Below, piece after piece: positions 1 to 7,730 of a DNA stretch of 28,462 bases. Position 1 is the stretch's first letter. Every line of letters begins with the position of its first letter. The notes under the pieces were generated by a model. That model was not told where the DNA came from. It made no database searches and saw nothing but the letters and a program-made list of their open reading frames with translations. This stretch comes from an uncultured Collinsella sp. (lineage in GTDB: Bacteria > Actinomycetota > Coriobacteriia > Coriobacteriales > Coriobacteriaceae), in contig UROM01000013.1 of assembly GCA_900549455.1 (NCBI GenBank), positions 1-28,462 of the forward strand. Reading direction: 5' to 3'. A program made the position numbers and the translations under genes.

Positions 1-36
1 GAGTCTCGTGGGCTCGGAGATGTGTATAAGAGACAG
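1..36 (+). other. Nextera read-2 sequencing adapter (artefact)
   Basis: Bases 3-36 are the Illumina Nextera read-2 transposase adapter, ending in the 19-base Tn5 mosaic end AGATGTGTATAAGAGACAG at 18-36. The two bases before it are probably the end of the index read. This is library chemistry, not genome. An open frame starting with GTG at 8 translates the adapter as the peptide MGSEMCIRDR, a known contaminant signature in protein databases, so any protein predicted across this junction is false. Confidence 0.98.
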
Positions 37-168
37 GCATGAACAGCGCCTGCTCGCGTTTCCATCGGCGCAGCTTTTCCTCGTTGGCCTCTTCCCTGCC
101 GCGCGAGGTGAACTCGTAGTGGTACAACTCGACATAGGGCGTAAAGATGGTGCGGAAGCCCGCCCCCC
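37..168 (-). pseudogene. 3'-terminal fragment of a family-2 glycosyltransferase gene
   Basis: This stretch aligns without gaps to 4247-4378, inside the large glycosyltransferase gene at 4164-6650, with about eight mismatches in 132 bases. On the minus strand the frame is kept and reads GFRTIFTPYVELYHYEF, with only Y-to-F and A-to-V changes against the intact gene; most other differences are silent. Similarity stops abruptly near 168 at a run of seven C (G on the coding strand). Beyond that the sequence matches nothing in the family, so the fragment is joined to unrelated debris. The left edge is the adapter, so it is unknown whether the real gene continued past the contig. It could be the end of a second full paralogue or a recombination scar. 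Confidence 0.8.
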
Positions 169-546
169 CTGGCGCCAAATGCCTCGACCGCGAAGCTGTC
201 CAATTCCAGATGGTCGGCATCGGTCCAGGCTCAACAGCCTCTGAGACGTCCGACTCGTAGTACGTGACCTTGTCTATAAACAGGCTTTCCGCACTCACAG
301 CATAAGAAGGCCCGTGCAACAAAACACAAAGGTAGGCCAGAGCAACAAGCAGGATACAACGGCGATGATGGTCCAACAAGACAACAGGCATGAGCTTGCC
401 GATCTACACGGCAAGCCAATAAACAGGATTGGGAAATGCCTGGTGGCAGTACTCATCAGTGTATCGAGATCAAATCCTAGCTCAGACTCATAACAGATAG
501 AAATCCCTGCAACAGCGGGAAAAGTCGACGTAAATCGTTTAAGCAT
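169..546 (-). pseudogene. Frameshifted remnant, probably of a membrane protein
   Basis: Read on the minus strand from 546, a frame of 83 codons holds a strongly hydrophobic stretch (SCLLLWPTFVFCCTGLLML) and stops at 295. Shifting frame at that point gives a continuation, AVSAESLFIDKVTYYESD, that looks like the start of an extracytoplasmic segment. Further on, a third frame reads DADHLELDSFAVEAFGARG up to the join with the glycosyltransferase fragment. One transmembrane helix followed by an outside segment, spread over several frames, suggests a decayed membrane protein gene. I cannot name the family. The general plan resembles the N-terminus of the membrane protein at 11424-12764, but I see no clear sequence match. 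Confidence 0.4.
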
Positions 547-854
547 GCGGCAAGCGGAGAGAGTGTATGAGCGCCGGCAGAAGACATCAAAATGCTCCAG
601 CTCAGCCTATCAATAATGCCAGTCCATACAGCACCGCAAAGGCGAATAACTACAAGCCAAAAGGCCAGTAATCAATATGGCTGGAGAAAGTCGGTAAGGT
701 AGTTTCACTAACTTATCTTGACAATATCAAACGCGTTTACCGAAAAATCGCCAAAAAAATGCCCCAATGTTTCGCTTGCATCAGAGGCGGTTGGGGCTTC
801 ATTGATAGAATAGTCTTACTTGCCAATTCGGAACTATGGCTAGGCTGTTTCACC
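547..854. other. Non-coding stretch upstream of the GHKL gene
   Basis: I see no convincing gene here. The stretch holds one copy of a 15-base direct repeat at 671-685 and probably the promoter of the GHKL/SIR2 cassette. An in-frame ATG at 759 would extend the GHKL protein by 32 residues, but those residues are cysteine- and tryptophan-rich, look unlike the rest of the protein, and have no Shine-Dalgarno sequence before them. I treat 759-854 as leader. Confidence 0.5.
671..685 (+). repeat. Left 15-bp direct repeat flanking the GHKL/SIR2 cassette
   Basis: ATCAATATGGCTGGA occurs here and again, exactly and in the same orientation, at 3577-3591. The two copies bracket the GHKL and SIR2-like genes with about 2.9 kb between their starts. 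This arrangement fits a target-site or attachment-site duplication around an inserted cassette. A chance 15-base match over this distance is unlikely but not impossible. Confidence 0.6.
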
Positions 855-2078
855 ATGAATAATACATCTGAATCCCAAAAGCCCTATATAGTATTAAACA
901 TAAAGCCGTCTCGCGGTGCGGCCGGCTATCTCAAGAAGAAAATAGAAGCCGCCATCGATGCCGGCTTCTATAATTTCAAGGTCGGGCTAGAGGCTGATGA
1001 AAACGGTCTGTATCCCAATCGTGTACTTCCCATAGTTGCAACTCTATCATCCTATTCGACCGACCACGGATGTACTTTCTTTCCCTCCAAAACGACCTGT
1101 AAGGGGACATATGCCGACGCAGTAGGACTACTAAAGCCCTACGGAGACCCTAACGGTATCGATTCGGCATCATTCCTTGATAAAGTCTGGCGCTTCGACA
1201 GAAATACGCATTTTGATGTGGTTAGTGGGATTATCGACTCGCTTCGCAAGACTACGGTGCTTGCGCCCGGCCTTCTCCATGGAATCGAATACGGATTAAA
1301 CGAGATATCAGATAACGTGCTTGTTCATTCGACAAAAATACAAAGCGAGCATGTTGAAGGCTACGTGATGGCACAAGTTCATCGTCAATCTAACAAAGTC
1401 GCAATCGCAGTCTATGATGACGGAATTGGCATTCCCAATTCACTTAGGCGTGGCGGTGTAGCCTTTGCTGACACAAAGGAGGCTATACAACTTGCTCTCA
1501 GCAAGGGCGTAACAGATGGAAATGGCGCAGGCAACGGATTGTGGCTTCTTGACAGTATTGTCGACGCAGCATCTGGTTCTCTCGATATTCAGTCTGACGG
1601 CATTGGCTATAGAAAGGTTCACAAATACAACGGGGCAGACGCTACGATCGCATTCAGAAATGTCAACACCCCGGTAGGCGGAAGCACGTTAGTAGATTTT
1701 CAAGTCTCGACAAACTCATCAATATCCATGTCAGACATTTTTGAGGGAAACTCGCCAGTCAATCTTTGGAAAGAATCCCATGAAATCGACCCCTCGGGCA
1801 GAAGCCTCCGACTTCGTCTGGCTGACGAATCATCCGGATTTGGAAGCAGATACGACGCTGCGAAAATGCGCTGTTTAGCATTAAACATGGCTAGCGATGC
1901 AGATGATAAGGTCTATTTGGACTTTGCGGACGTGCCGTTCATCAGCTTATCGTTTGCAGATGAGTTTATAAATAAATTGATGCGCAAGGTAGGCCTAGTC
2001 ACTTTCATTAAAAAATACGCTATTGTGAATCTGTGCCAATCTTGCGCCGAAGCAATTGATTACATCACTAGAAACTGA
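855..2078 (+). CDS. GHKL ATPase with C-terminal STAS-like (DUF4325-type) domain
   Basis: Predicted cytoplasmic protein of 407 residues. A region of about 140 residues of unknown role comes first. A GHKL (histidine-kinase/Hsp90-type) ATP-binding fold follows: N-box E150-x-x-D153-N154 (NEISDNVLVHS), the D-x-G-x-G motif at 188-193 (DDGIGI), and a glycine lid at 222-228 (GNGAGNG). I see no phospho-acceptor histidine domain, so it is not a classical sensor kinase. Residues about 352-380 (KVYLDFADVPFISLSFADEF) match the STAS-like DUF4325 pattern. Fusing an ATP-binding fold to a STAS-like fold recalls anti-sigma kinase and antagonist pairs, but here in one chain. The start at 855 is preferred over 759 because the extra 32 residues look non-coding; neither has a good Shine-Dalgarno sequence. 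It lies 139 bp before the SIR2-like gene on the same strand, so the two probably act together. Base composition is lower in GC than the flanking clusters, which suggests transfer. Its biological role is inferred, not known. Confidence 0.82.
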   Translation: MNNTSESQKPYIVLNIKPSRGAAGYLKKKIEAAIDAGFYNFKVGLEADENGLYPNRVLPIVATLSSYSTDHGCTFFPSKTTCKGTYADAVGLLKPYGDPNGIDSASFLDKVWRFDRNTHFDVVSGIIDSLRKTTVLAPGLLHGIEYGLNEISDNVLVHSTKIQSEHVEGYVMAQVHRQSNKVAIAVYDDGIGIPNSLRRGGVAFADTKEAIQLALSKGVTDGNGAGNGLWLLDSIVDAASGSLDIQSDGIGYRKVHKYNGADATIAFRNVNTPVGGSTLVDFQVSTNSSISMSDIFEGNSPVNLWKESHEIDPSGRSLRLRLADESSGFGSRYDAAKMRCLALNMASDADDKVYLDFADVPFISLSFADEFINKLMRKVGLVTFIKKYAIVNLCQSCAEAIDYITRN

Positions 2079-2217
2079 GGTTCGACGCGTAACAGCAGAC
2101 TAGAAGCTGAAGGCCTTTAAGCAAACAATCTCTTATGCAAGAGTATCATGGAAGATATTTCGAGCCCTGGCACTATGCAGGCTGAGAACATTAACACATT
2201 TATGCAGGAGCAGCGTT

Positions 2218-3447
2218 ATGAGTAAAACTCTTCTAGTGGGTGCCGGGGCGGAATGTATCGAGCCTTTTGGGCTTCTTGCTGGAAAAGAATTCACATTCGA
2301 CACTTGTTACTATCAGAATGAGGCATTGTATGAAGCCTTGGAAGAATTCTATCGAGGGCGACTTTCGAAAAGTGCAAATCGGGATACAGGAACTCCCTCC
2401 TCGTATCAAAATCTGTTTCTCTACTCGTCCAAAAACGTGGCGTTTCGCAAGCTGTCCAACTATATCGTCAGCGCCTCTATGGATACATTTTTAGGCTCGC
2501 AGCTGAGTGAGCATATTGTTAAGAGCCAGGATGACGATGAAGAGAATCAGCTTGATCCGTATGGGCGGGATCTTCTATTTGACATGCTGATCAAGAGAGA
2601 TAAGGACGCCGGCTATGTGAGCGCTTTGAAGGAAGTGGCACTCAAGGTGATTCCGGACGATGCGTATTATGGAACTATAGAGACGTATTTCTCAAGCCTT
2701 ATTAATCCTGCAAGAAGGAACAAATCGCTCTGGCGTTTGATCAATTATTATTGGAGTGCTTTCTTTTCCGTTGCTGAACCGCTGATTCGCAAGGCATTTG
2801 AAGACGATAGGCTATTTAAGCAGCAGGGCCTATATAAGTTCACATTGAATAATATCAATTCCGTTATTGAAACGATAACAGCGCAGAATCAGTTTACTCT
2901 CCAAGAAGTCCAAGATACTTACTACGCAAGGTTACGCGGAAGATTTGATAACGTGTTGACGACGAATTACACGGGGCTGTCGGAAATTCTGTTTCCTGAT
3001 TCGGCCGGAAAGTCATGTGTGTACTTATCAGGGACTCTCTGGTTGTTCGAATCGCTTGGGTCTCTCACTTCAAGAGATGTGCTTAATGAGCCCATAACCT
3101 CGGATGAATTTGTCTTTCCATTTCTTATGACACAAGTACCGATAAAGCCAATTGTCGACACGACTCAGCTGAGATCCTTTTCCAAGGCTATTGAGGTACT
3201 TGACAACACGGCTCTTCTCGTAGTTTTGGGCTATTCATTTTGCGAAAGCGATTCTCATATTTCGGCTATGGTGCGAGATTTCATGCAGCGTTCGAATAGT
3301 CGCCTTATCTACCTCGACCACAGCAGAAATGAAACACCCAGCACCATCAAGAAAAAGCTAAGGCTTGATCCTGAGGGTAGTTATAATATCGAGATTCTGG
3401 GCACTAGTGACAACGACATAAACCGTCTGATCGATATTTTACAATAA
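2218..3447 (+). CDS. SIR2-like family protein, possible NAD-consuming effector
   Basis: Predicted protein of 409 residues. The start has a good ribosome site (CAGGAG, 7 bases upstream). The N-terminus LLVGAGAE (residues 5-12) followed by FGLLAG fits the nucleotide-binding start of SIR2-like proteins. TTNY at 248-251, with N250, is the usual TTNYD-type catalytic Asn motif. LGYSFCESDSHI at 337-348 matches the conserved LGxSxxDxxI block near the end of the fold. The middle (about 90-235) is helical and acidic. One oddity: where these proteins usually have the catalytic HG pair, this one reads YLSGTLW with S271. It may therefore lack NADase activity, use another residue, or have a different alignment. 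SIR2-like domains deplete NAD in several anti-phage systems (Thoeris ThsA, DSR, SIR2-HerA). Pairing with the upstream GHKL/STAS-like protein suggests a two-gene sensor-effector cassette. Function is inferred. Confidence 0.8.
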   Translation: MSKTLLVGAGAECIEPFGLLAGKEFTFDTCYYQNEALYEALEEFYRGRLSKSANRDTGTPSSYQNLFLYSSKNVAFRKLSNYIVSASMDTFLGSQLSEHIVKSQDDDEENQLDPYGRDLLFDMLIKRDKDAGYVSALKEVALKVIPDDAYYGTIETYFSSLINPARRNKSLWRLINYYWSAFFSVAEPLIRKAFEDDRLFKQQGLYKFTLNNINSVIETITAQNQFTLQEVQDTYYARLRGRFDNVLTTNYTGLSEILFPDSAGKSCVYLSGTLWLFESLGSLTSRDVLNEPITSDEFVFPFLMTQVPIKPIVDTTQLRSFSKAIEVLDNTALLVVLGYSFCESDSHISAMVRDFMQRSNSRLIYLDHSRNETPSTIKKKLRLDPEGSYNIEILGTSDNDINRLIDILQ

Positions 3448-3458
3448 CGGCTAGGCGG

Positions 3459-3599
3459 ATGAATAATCCTAGAAATCCTTCTATTGCAAATCTAGTCAAA
3501 TCGTTTACCACAACTGTCATCGATGCAGCGACCAATCCCAATGAAATTGTTCATCTTAATTGGAATGATTGGAGGTATCAATATGGCTGGAATCGTTAA
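3459..3599 (+). CDS. Short open frame after the SIR2-like gene (46 aa, doubtful)
   Basis: An ATG 11 bases after the SIR2-like stop opens a 46-codon frame starting MNNPRNPSIANLVKSF and ending in WRYQYGWNR. It resembles nothing I recognise. The purine-rich AGGCGG touches the ATG, which is too close for a good ribosome site. The right-hand 15-base direct repeat (3577-3591) forms its last codons. It may therefore be a truncated third gene of the cassette, a fusion made by insertion, or chance. Confidence 0.25.
   Translation: MNNPRNPSIANLVKSFTTTVIDAATNPNEIVHLNWNDWRYQYGWNR
3577..3591 (+). repeat. Right 15-bp direct repeat flanking the GHKL/SIR2 cassette
   Basis: This is the second exact copy of ATCAATATGGCTGGA, in the same orientation as 671-685. 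Just beyond it begins the remnant of a minus-strand ATPase gene, so the repeat coincides with the change from cassette to older debris. Confidence 0.6.
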
Positions 3600-3643
3600 G
3601 ATAATGATGGCTAGTTAAGCGAGGGGTGCACCGCCGCCTCGAT

Positions 3644-4014
3644 TTAGAACCGTTCGAGAATCTCCTCGGCATTCTCTCGCAGATAGATATCTAGGTCCGG
3701 GACGGCAAACTGCACGTAACCCCTCTGCGGCGCCTGAATAACCTCTCTTTGTAGCAATTTGGTCCTAATAGAGCTGATCTCATTGGTCTTTTTGCTCATG
3801 CGCTTAGCAACCTCGGCTGATTTGGACTGTTGTTTATCCTCGCACATGGCCAAAAGGTATTTGATATCGTTGAGCCCATAGAGAGCGCCACCTCCACCTG
3901 GTTGATAGGCGCCAGGTCTTCGGGGAGGGCGCGACGCAAGAACGTAAGCGCCTTGCCGTTAATAAGATCCATAACGCCGGCGGGTAAACCGGCAAAGGCA
4001 AGCGCGATATCTAC
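3644..4014 (-). pseudogene. AAA+ ATPase (ORC/CDC6-like) gene remnant with internal deletion
   Basis: Two pieces of one gene survive on the minus strand. The first, from about 4014 to 3880, reads DIALAFAGLPAGVMDLINGK and then LTFLRRALPEDLAPI, which resembles the end of the ATPase core of a family of bacterial AAA proteins. The second, in another frame, runs from about 3890 to 3644. It reads LYGLNDIKYLLAM and then a winged-helix segment (SAEVAKRMSKKTNEISSIR, ending PDLDIYLREN), typical of the C-terminus of the same family. The stretch expected between them, probably some 80 residues, is missing, and the join changes frame. No start exists upstream: an in-frame TAA lies just before the first piece. 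The gene is dead, cut at its 5' end and deleted internally. Confidence 0.72.
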
Positions 4015-4163
4015 TTATATCGAATAATATCGAGCCGTATAAGCTTGTATAAACTTATCGCGGAAGTATCGAGCTTTCGTAATTTGTCTTAGTAGGTAGT
4101 CCAACGTTGTTTCTTCCAAGCTCATAGCGAAAGAAAGTTAAGTACTTCCTAAAAACCATTGCC

Positions 4164-6650
4164 TTAGACCGAGAAATACTCGCTCTCGGATGATAGGTTC
4201 GGTCCCAGCCACGGGTCACCATCAAGGAAGAACTCCGGCCAGCGCTGCATGAACAGCGCCTGCTCGCGTTTCCAGCGGCGCAGCTTTTCCTCGTTGGCTT
4301 CTTCCCTGCCGCGCGAGGTAAACTCGTAGTGGTACAGCTCGGCATAGGGCGTAAAGATGGTGCGGTAGCCCGCCTCCCACACGCGCAGGCAAAAGTCCGC
4401 GTCGTTAAAGCCGACGGCGAATTCCTCGTTGTAGCCTCCGACCTGCTCAAATACGTCGCGTCGGACCATCTGGCAGGCACCCGTTACGGCGCTAAAGTTG
4501 CCCGGGCGCACGGCACGGGCAAGATAGCCCTCGCGCTTTGCCGAGAAGTCCTGGTTGGCATGGGCAAGTGCGCCGCGCACGCCGACCAAAATGCCAGCGT
4601 GTTGCACCAGATGATCGGCAAAATAAAGCTTGGCGCCCACCACACCCGCATCGGGGCGTTGCAGATAGCCCATCATCTCTTCAATAAAGTCTGGGCTTAT
4701 GACCTCGGTATCGTTGTTCAGCAGCAACAGATAATCGCCCTTGGCGTGTTCAACCCCAAAGTTGATGATCTGGGAGTAATTGAACTCGCCCGGCCAGTAC
4801 ACAACGCGCGCGACGCCCTTGCCTTCAGATGCTGCAGCCACGCGCTCCGGCAGGGTTTCGTAATACGCAAACGTCTCCGGGGCTTCGCTGTTGTTCTCCA
4901 CCAAGACGATCTCGTAGTTGGCATATGTGGCCTTCTGGGCAATCGACATCACACAGGCATCGAGAGTCCCTACGTGGTCCTTGGTGGGAATCACAATGCT
5001 CACCAGCGGCGCAGGCTCCGGCAGCGCATAACGCATGCGATAGACAAACGGCGTCTCGGTCTCCTCGACCGTTCCGTGAACGCCCAGCGACTCAAAGTGG
5101 CGCTGCAGCGCCAAACGACCAGCTTCAATGGCATACGGCTTGCTGTCGGCAGAACCGTCGGCGGTCGACCCCGGATGCACGCGCCAGTGATACAACACGT
5201 GGGTAATATGCTCAAACCGTGCGCACGATGCAAGGCAGCGAAGTGTCAGGTCGTAATCCTGGGCGCCCGCGACATCTTCCGGCGACATGCCGATGCAATC
5301 GATAAGCGCCTTCTCCACCATCAGAAAATGCGTCACGCAGTTATGGCTATAGAGCAGGTCGACGTTGAGTTGCGTCTTAAAGACCGGCTGACCCCACTCC
5401 CCCATTTTCTGGAACATGTCCTCGTCACAGAACAGGGCCTGGGGACGCTCGCCCTCGGCAGCCTTGTTCAGCGCGGCAACATAGTGGAATAACGCGTCCG
5501 GTTCCAAGATGTCGTCGTGGTCCAAGAATGCAATGTAGTCGCCCGCCGCCTGCTGAATGCCGGCGTTGGTGTTGAGCACAATGCCACCGTTGCCGGGTAG
5601 TTCGATGCGACGAACGCGCTCGTCATTGGCGGCGGCCGCAAGATTAGCCACCGCGTCCCATTCGGGCGAGGCGTCCATAAGCAGCAGTTCCCAGTTGTCG
5701 TAGCTCTGGGATAGCACAGAGTCCAGCAGCTCACGCAGGTAGACCCGATCGGTCTTATAGCACGGCACCACAATGCTCACGAGCGGTCGGTAAGCAAAAG
5801 CCGCCAAAGCAACGTGCTGGCACGCCAGGTCGCCCGGCTTCGCGCGATGCTGCTCAAACCAGCGTCGATAAGCGGCGTCGTCCGCACGTGCATCCTTCAT
5901 GCGATTCCAGCTGTCGTCAACCATGCCGTTGTACAGGCGACCATCCATGGCACAAAATCCACTCTGGATTAGGCCCGTGGGATCAGCCGCAATCGCGACA
6001 AAATCGCGTATATCCTGAGGCGTCTCAACGCTCAGATACGTTTTATTGACGCGGCATCCGTTCTGCTGGAGAACATCGACCTGCGACTCAAACACATGCA
6101 CGGTGGCATCAATCGCATTCATGTGCGTATCGAAAATCTGGAGCTCAGGGGCGCACTGGGGATCTCCCGCCCACTTGACCTCATAGCGCCAGACGGCGCC
6201 CTCATCTGCCGGTAAATAACGAACGGCATCGATCTCGTAGCGACCGCAGCACTCGCCGCGCTGCGCATCGCGAACGAGCGCGCACATCGCAGGCCTTGCT
6301 TTGTAGTTAATCTTAGATTCCAGCTTGGCAATACGACTATCAAGGCAAATAGAGCCCAGCCTTTTGTCGCCGGACGCAAATGAGACGTCAATTGCAAAGC
6401 CGTCCATAAACGGAAGCACCAAGACGACGAGCTCGCGCTCATAATCGGCAACGGAGGGACAAAGCGCAAGCACGCGGCCATGATCGGCCGGCAGTACCAA
6501 AGACGGAACACAAGAGCCATTGGTCGTCGCATGAGCAAAAGTTTGGGAACCCTCCTGCTCAATAAGCCCCGCGATATCCTGGCCAACAAAACGAAGCAGC
6601 ACAAACAGGCGGCCCTGGCTGCGGCAAAGCGCCAAACGCTTGATACTCAT
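4164..6650 (-). CDS. Large glycosyltransferase with two family-2 domains
   Basis: Predicted cytoplasmic enzyme of 828 residues, last gene of a five-glycosyltransferase operon. Residues 1 to about 285 match no domain I recognise. A first GT-2 (GT-A fold) domain starts near 287 (PLVSIVVPCYK) and has the metal/nucleotide-sugar motif FLDHDDIL near 375-382. A second starts near 547 (PLVSIVIPTKDH), with LLLLNNDTEV and a downstream block GFNDADFCLRVWEAGYRT typical of WbbL-like rhamnosyltransferases. The two domains probably add two sugars in succession to a lipid-linked or wall-linked glycan. I cannot read donor or acceptor from sequence. Its ATG follows the stop of the preceding gene with no gap, so translation is probably coupled. 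A near-copy of its 3' end lies at 37-168. I see no clear terminator after the stop. Confidence 0.9.
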   Translation of the reverse strand: MSIKRLALCRSQGRLFVLLRFVGQDIAGLIEQEGSQTFAHATTNGSCVPSLVLPADHGRVLALCPSVADYERELVVLVLPFMDGFAIDVSFASGDKRLGSICLDSRIAKLESKINYKARPAMCALVRDAQRGECCGRYEIDAVRYLPADEGAVWRYEVKWAGDPQCAPELQIFDTHMNAIDATVHVFESQVDVLQQNGCRVNKTYLSVETPQDIRDFVAIAADPTGLIQSGFCAMDGRLYNGMVDDSWNRMKDARADDAAYRRWFEQHRAKPGDLACQHVALAAFAYRPLVSIVVPCYKTDRVYLRELLDSVLSQSYDNWELLLMDASPEWDAVANLAAAANDERVRRIELPGNGGIVLNTNAGIQQAAGDYIAFLDHDDILEPDALFHYVAALNKAAEGERPQALFCDEDMFQKMGEWGQPVFKTQLNVDLLYSHNCVTHFLMVEKALIDCIGMSPEDVAGAQDYDLTLRCLASCARFEHITHVLYHWRVHPGSTADGSADSKPYAIEAGRLALQRHFESLGVHGTVEETETPFVYRMRYALPEPAPLVSIVIPTKDHVGTLDACVMSIAQKATYANYEIVLVENNSEAPETFAYYETLPERVAAASEGKGVARVVYWPGEFNYSQIINFGVEHAKGDYLLLLNNDTEVISPDFIEEMMGYLQRPDAGVVGAKLYFADHLVQHAGILVGVRGALAHANQDFSAKREGYLARAVRPGNFSAVTGACQMVRRDVFEQVGGYNEEFAVGFNDADFCLRVWEAGYRTIFTPYAELYHYEFTSRGREEANEEKLRRWKREQALFMQRWPEFFLDGDPWLGPNLSSESEYFSV

Positions 6651-7718
6651 CTACACTTCTCGCTTTCCCAGGGCGTTCGCAGCCATGCGCTTGCACGCGC
6701 CCAAGCGCCCAAACCTCAAGACGTCGTAATTGAACATGAGCTTTTTACACGAACGAGCAGCAGGAGCCTTACCGGCAAGCGCCGCACGCACCATGGCGGC
6801 AACAGAAGGATTGCATTGCGCAAGAGCGGCATCACGGCCCACGGCAGAACCGTCAAGCGCCGCGGCAACGGCAGCGAACACCTTGCCGCAGCCCGAGCCC
6901 AGGAGCCTGAGCGCATCGTACAGCACCAGATCACACAGGAAGTACGCCAGGTCATCGGCATGCTGGGCATCGAGACCGTCACGGCGCCAATCGGCCAGCA
7001 CCGCTGAGTAGATCTTCACGTGCTCCAGCAAACGCGTCTCATCGTCATAGCGCATGGTGTCCATGAGCGAGCCTTTGCGTGCCACGCGATAGTCGTACAG
7101 CTTGTTCGAGATAAGCGCGGTTTTGCGCGAACGACCATAGACGGCAAAATCAAAGACCTGATCCTCGCCATACTTAACGGTTTCGTCGAACACAATCCCG
7201 TTGCCCAGCAAAAAAGCGCGCTTGCAGGCGGTGCGCCATGCAAAGGGGCGAGACGCTTCCTTAAACAGCAGGTCGGAGCTATAGCCCTCAAACGAAACGT
7301 CGCGTGGGCTCAGCACATAGTTAAGCCACGGATACCCCGCCTCCAACGGATACGGGTTCGCACCAAAGGTCAAAACGTCGCAATCCTCACGCTTAAAGGC
7401 ATCAACGATTACGCGGCACGCATCAGGCGTAAACCGGTCGTCGGAATCCAAAAACGCAACGACAGGCGCCGTGGACGCAGCGATGCCCGCATTGCGCGCG
7501 CTCGACAGACCACCGTTGGGCTTATCGACAAGCTTAAAGCGTGTATCCTTTTCGCAATAGGAAGCGGCGATGTCGCGCGAACCATCCGGCGAGCCATCGT
7601 TGACCAGCACACCTTCCCAATCGGGCATATCCTGCGCGAGTAGGGAGTCCAGGCACCATGCCAGGCACTCCTCCACCTTGTAGATGGGAACGACGACGGA
7701 AATCTTAGGGGTAGCCAT
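6651..7718 (-). CDS. Family-2 glycosyltransferase
   Basis: Predicted protein of 355 residues with one N-terminal GT-2 domain: ISVVVPIYKVEECLAWCLDS at the start, VNDGSPDGS for nucleotide binding, NGGLSSARNAGI, and the metal-binding FLDSDD near residue 95. The C-terminal half is specific to this protein and has no recognised motif. An open frame reaches a GTG at 7724, but the AGGAG at 7728-7732 sits 9 bases from the ATG at 7718 and only 3 from the GTG, so 7718 is the likelier start. It lies 12 bases after the preceding glycosyltransferase stop and abuts the next gene. Donor and acceptor sugars are unknown. Confidence 0.88.
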   Translation of the reverse strand: MATPKISVVVPIYKVEECLAWCLDSLLAQDMPDWEGVLVNDGSPDGSRDIAASYCEKDTRFKLVDKPNGGLSSARNAGIAASTAPVVAFLDSDDRFTPDACRVIVDAFKREDCDVLTFGANPYPLEAGYPWLNYVLSPRDVSFEGYSSDLLFKEASRPFAWRTACKRAFLLGNGIVFDETVKYGEDQVFDFAVYGRSRKTALISNKLYDYRVARKGSLMDTMRYDDETRLLEHVKIYSAVLADWRRDGLDAQHADDLAYFLCDLVLYDALRLLGSGCGKVFAAVAAALDGSAVGRDAALAQCNPSVAAMVRAALAGKAPAARSCKKLMFNYDVLRFGRLGACKRMAANALGKREV

Positions 7719-7730
7719 AATCACGCGCTC

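Noticed and set aside
8..244. Open frame of 78 codons starting MGSEMCIRDR
   Set aside because: Its start is translated sequencing adapter and the remainder is antisense to the glycosyltransferase fragment.
4329..5492. Plus-strand open frame of 387 codons, and similar ones at 7020-7643 and 9554-10663
   Set aside because: These are antisense to glycosyltransferase genes with complete catalytic motifs.
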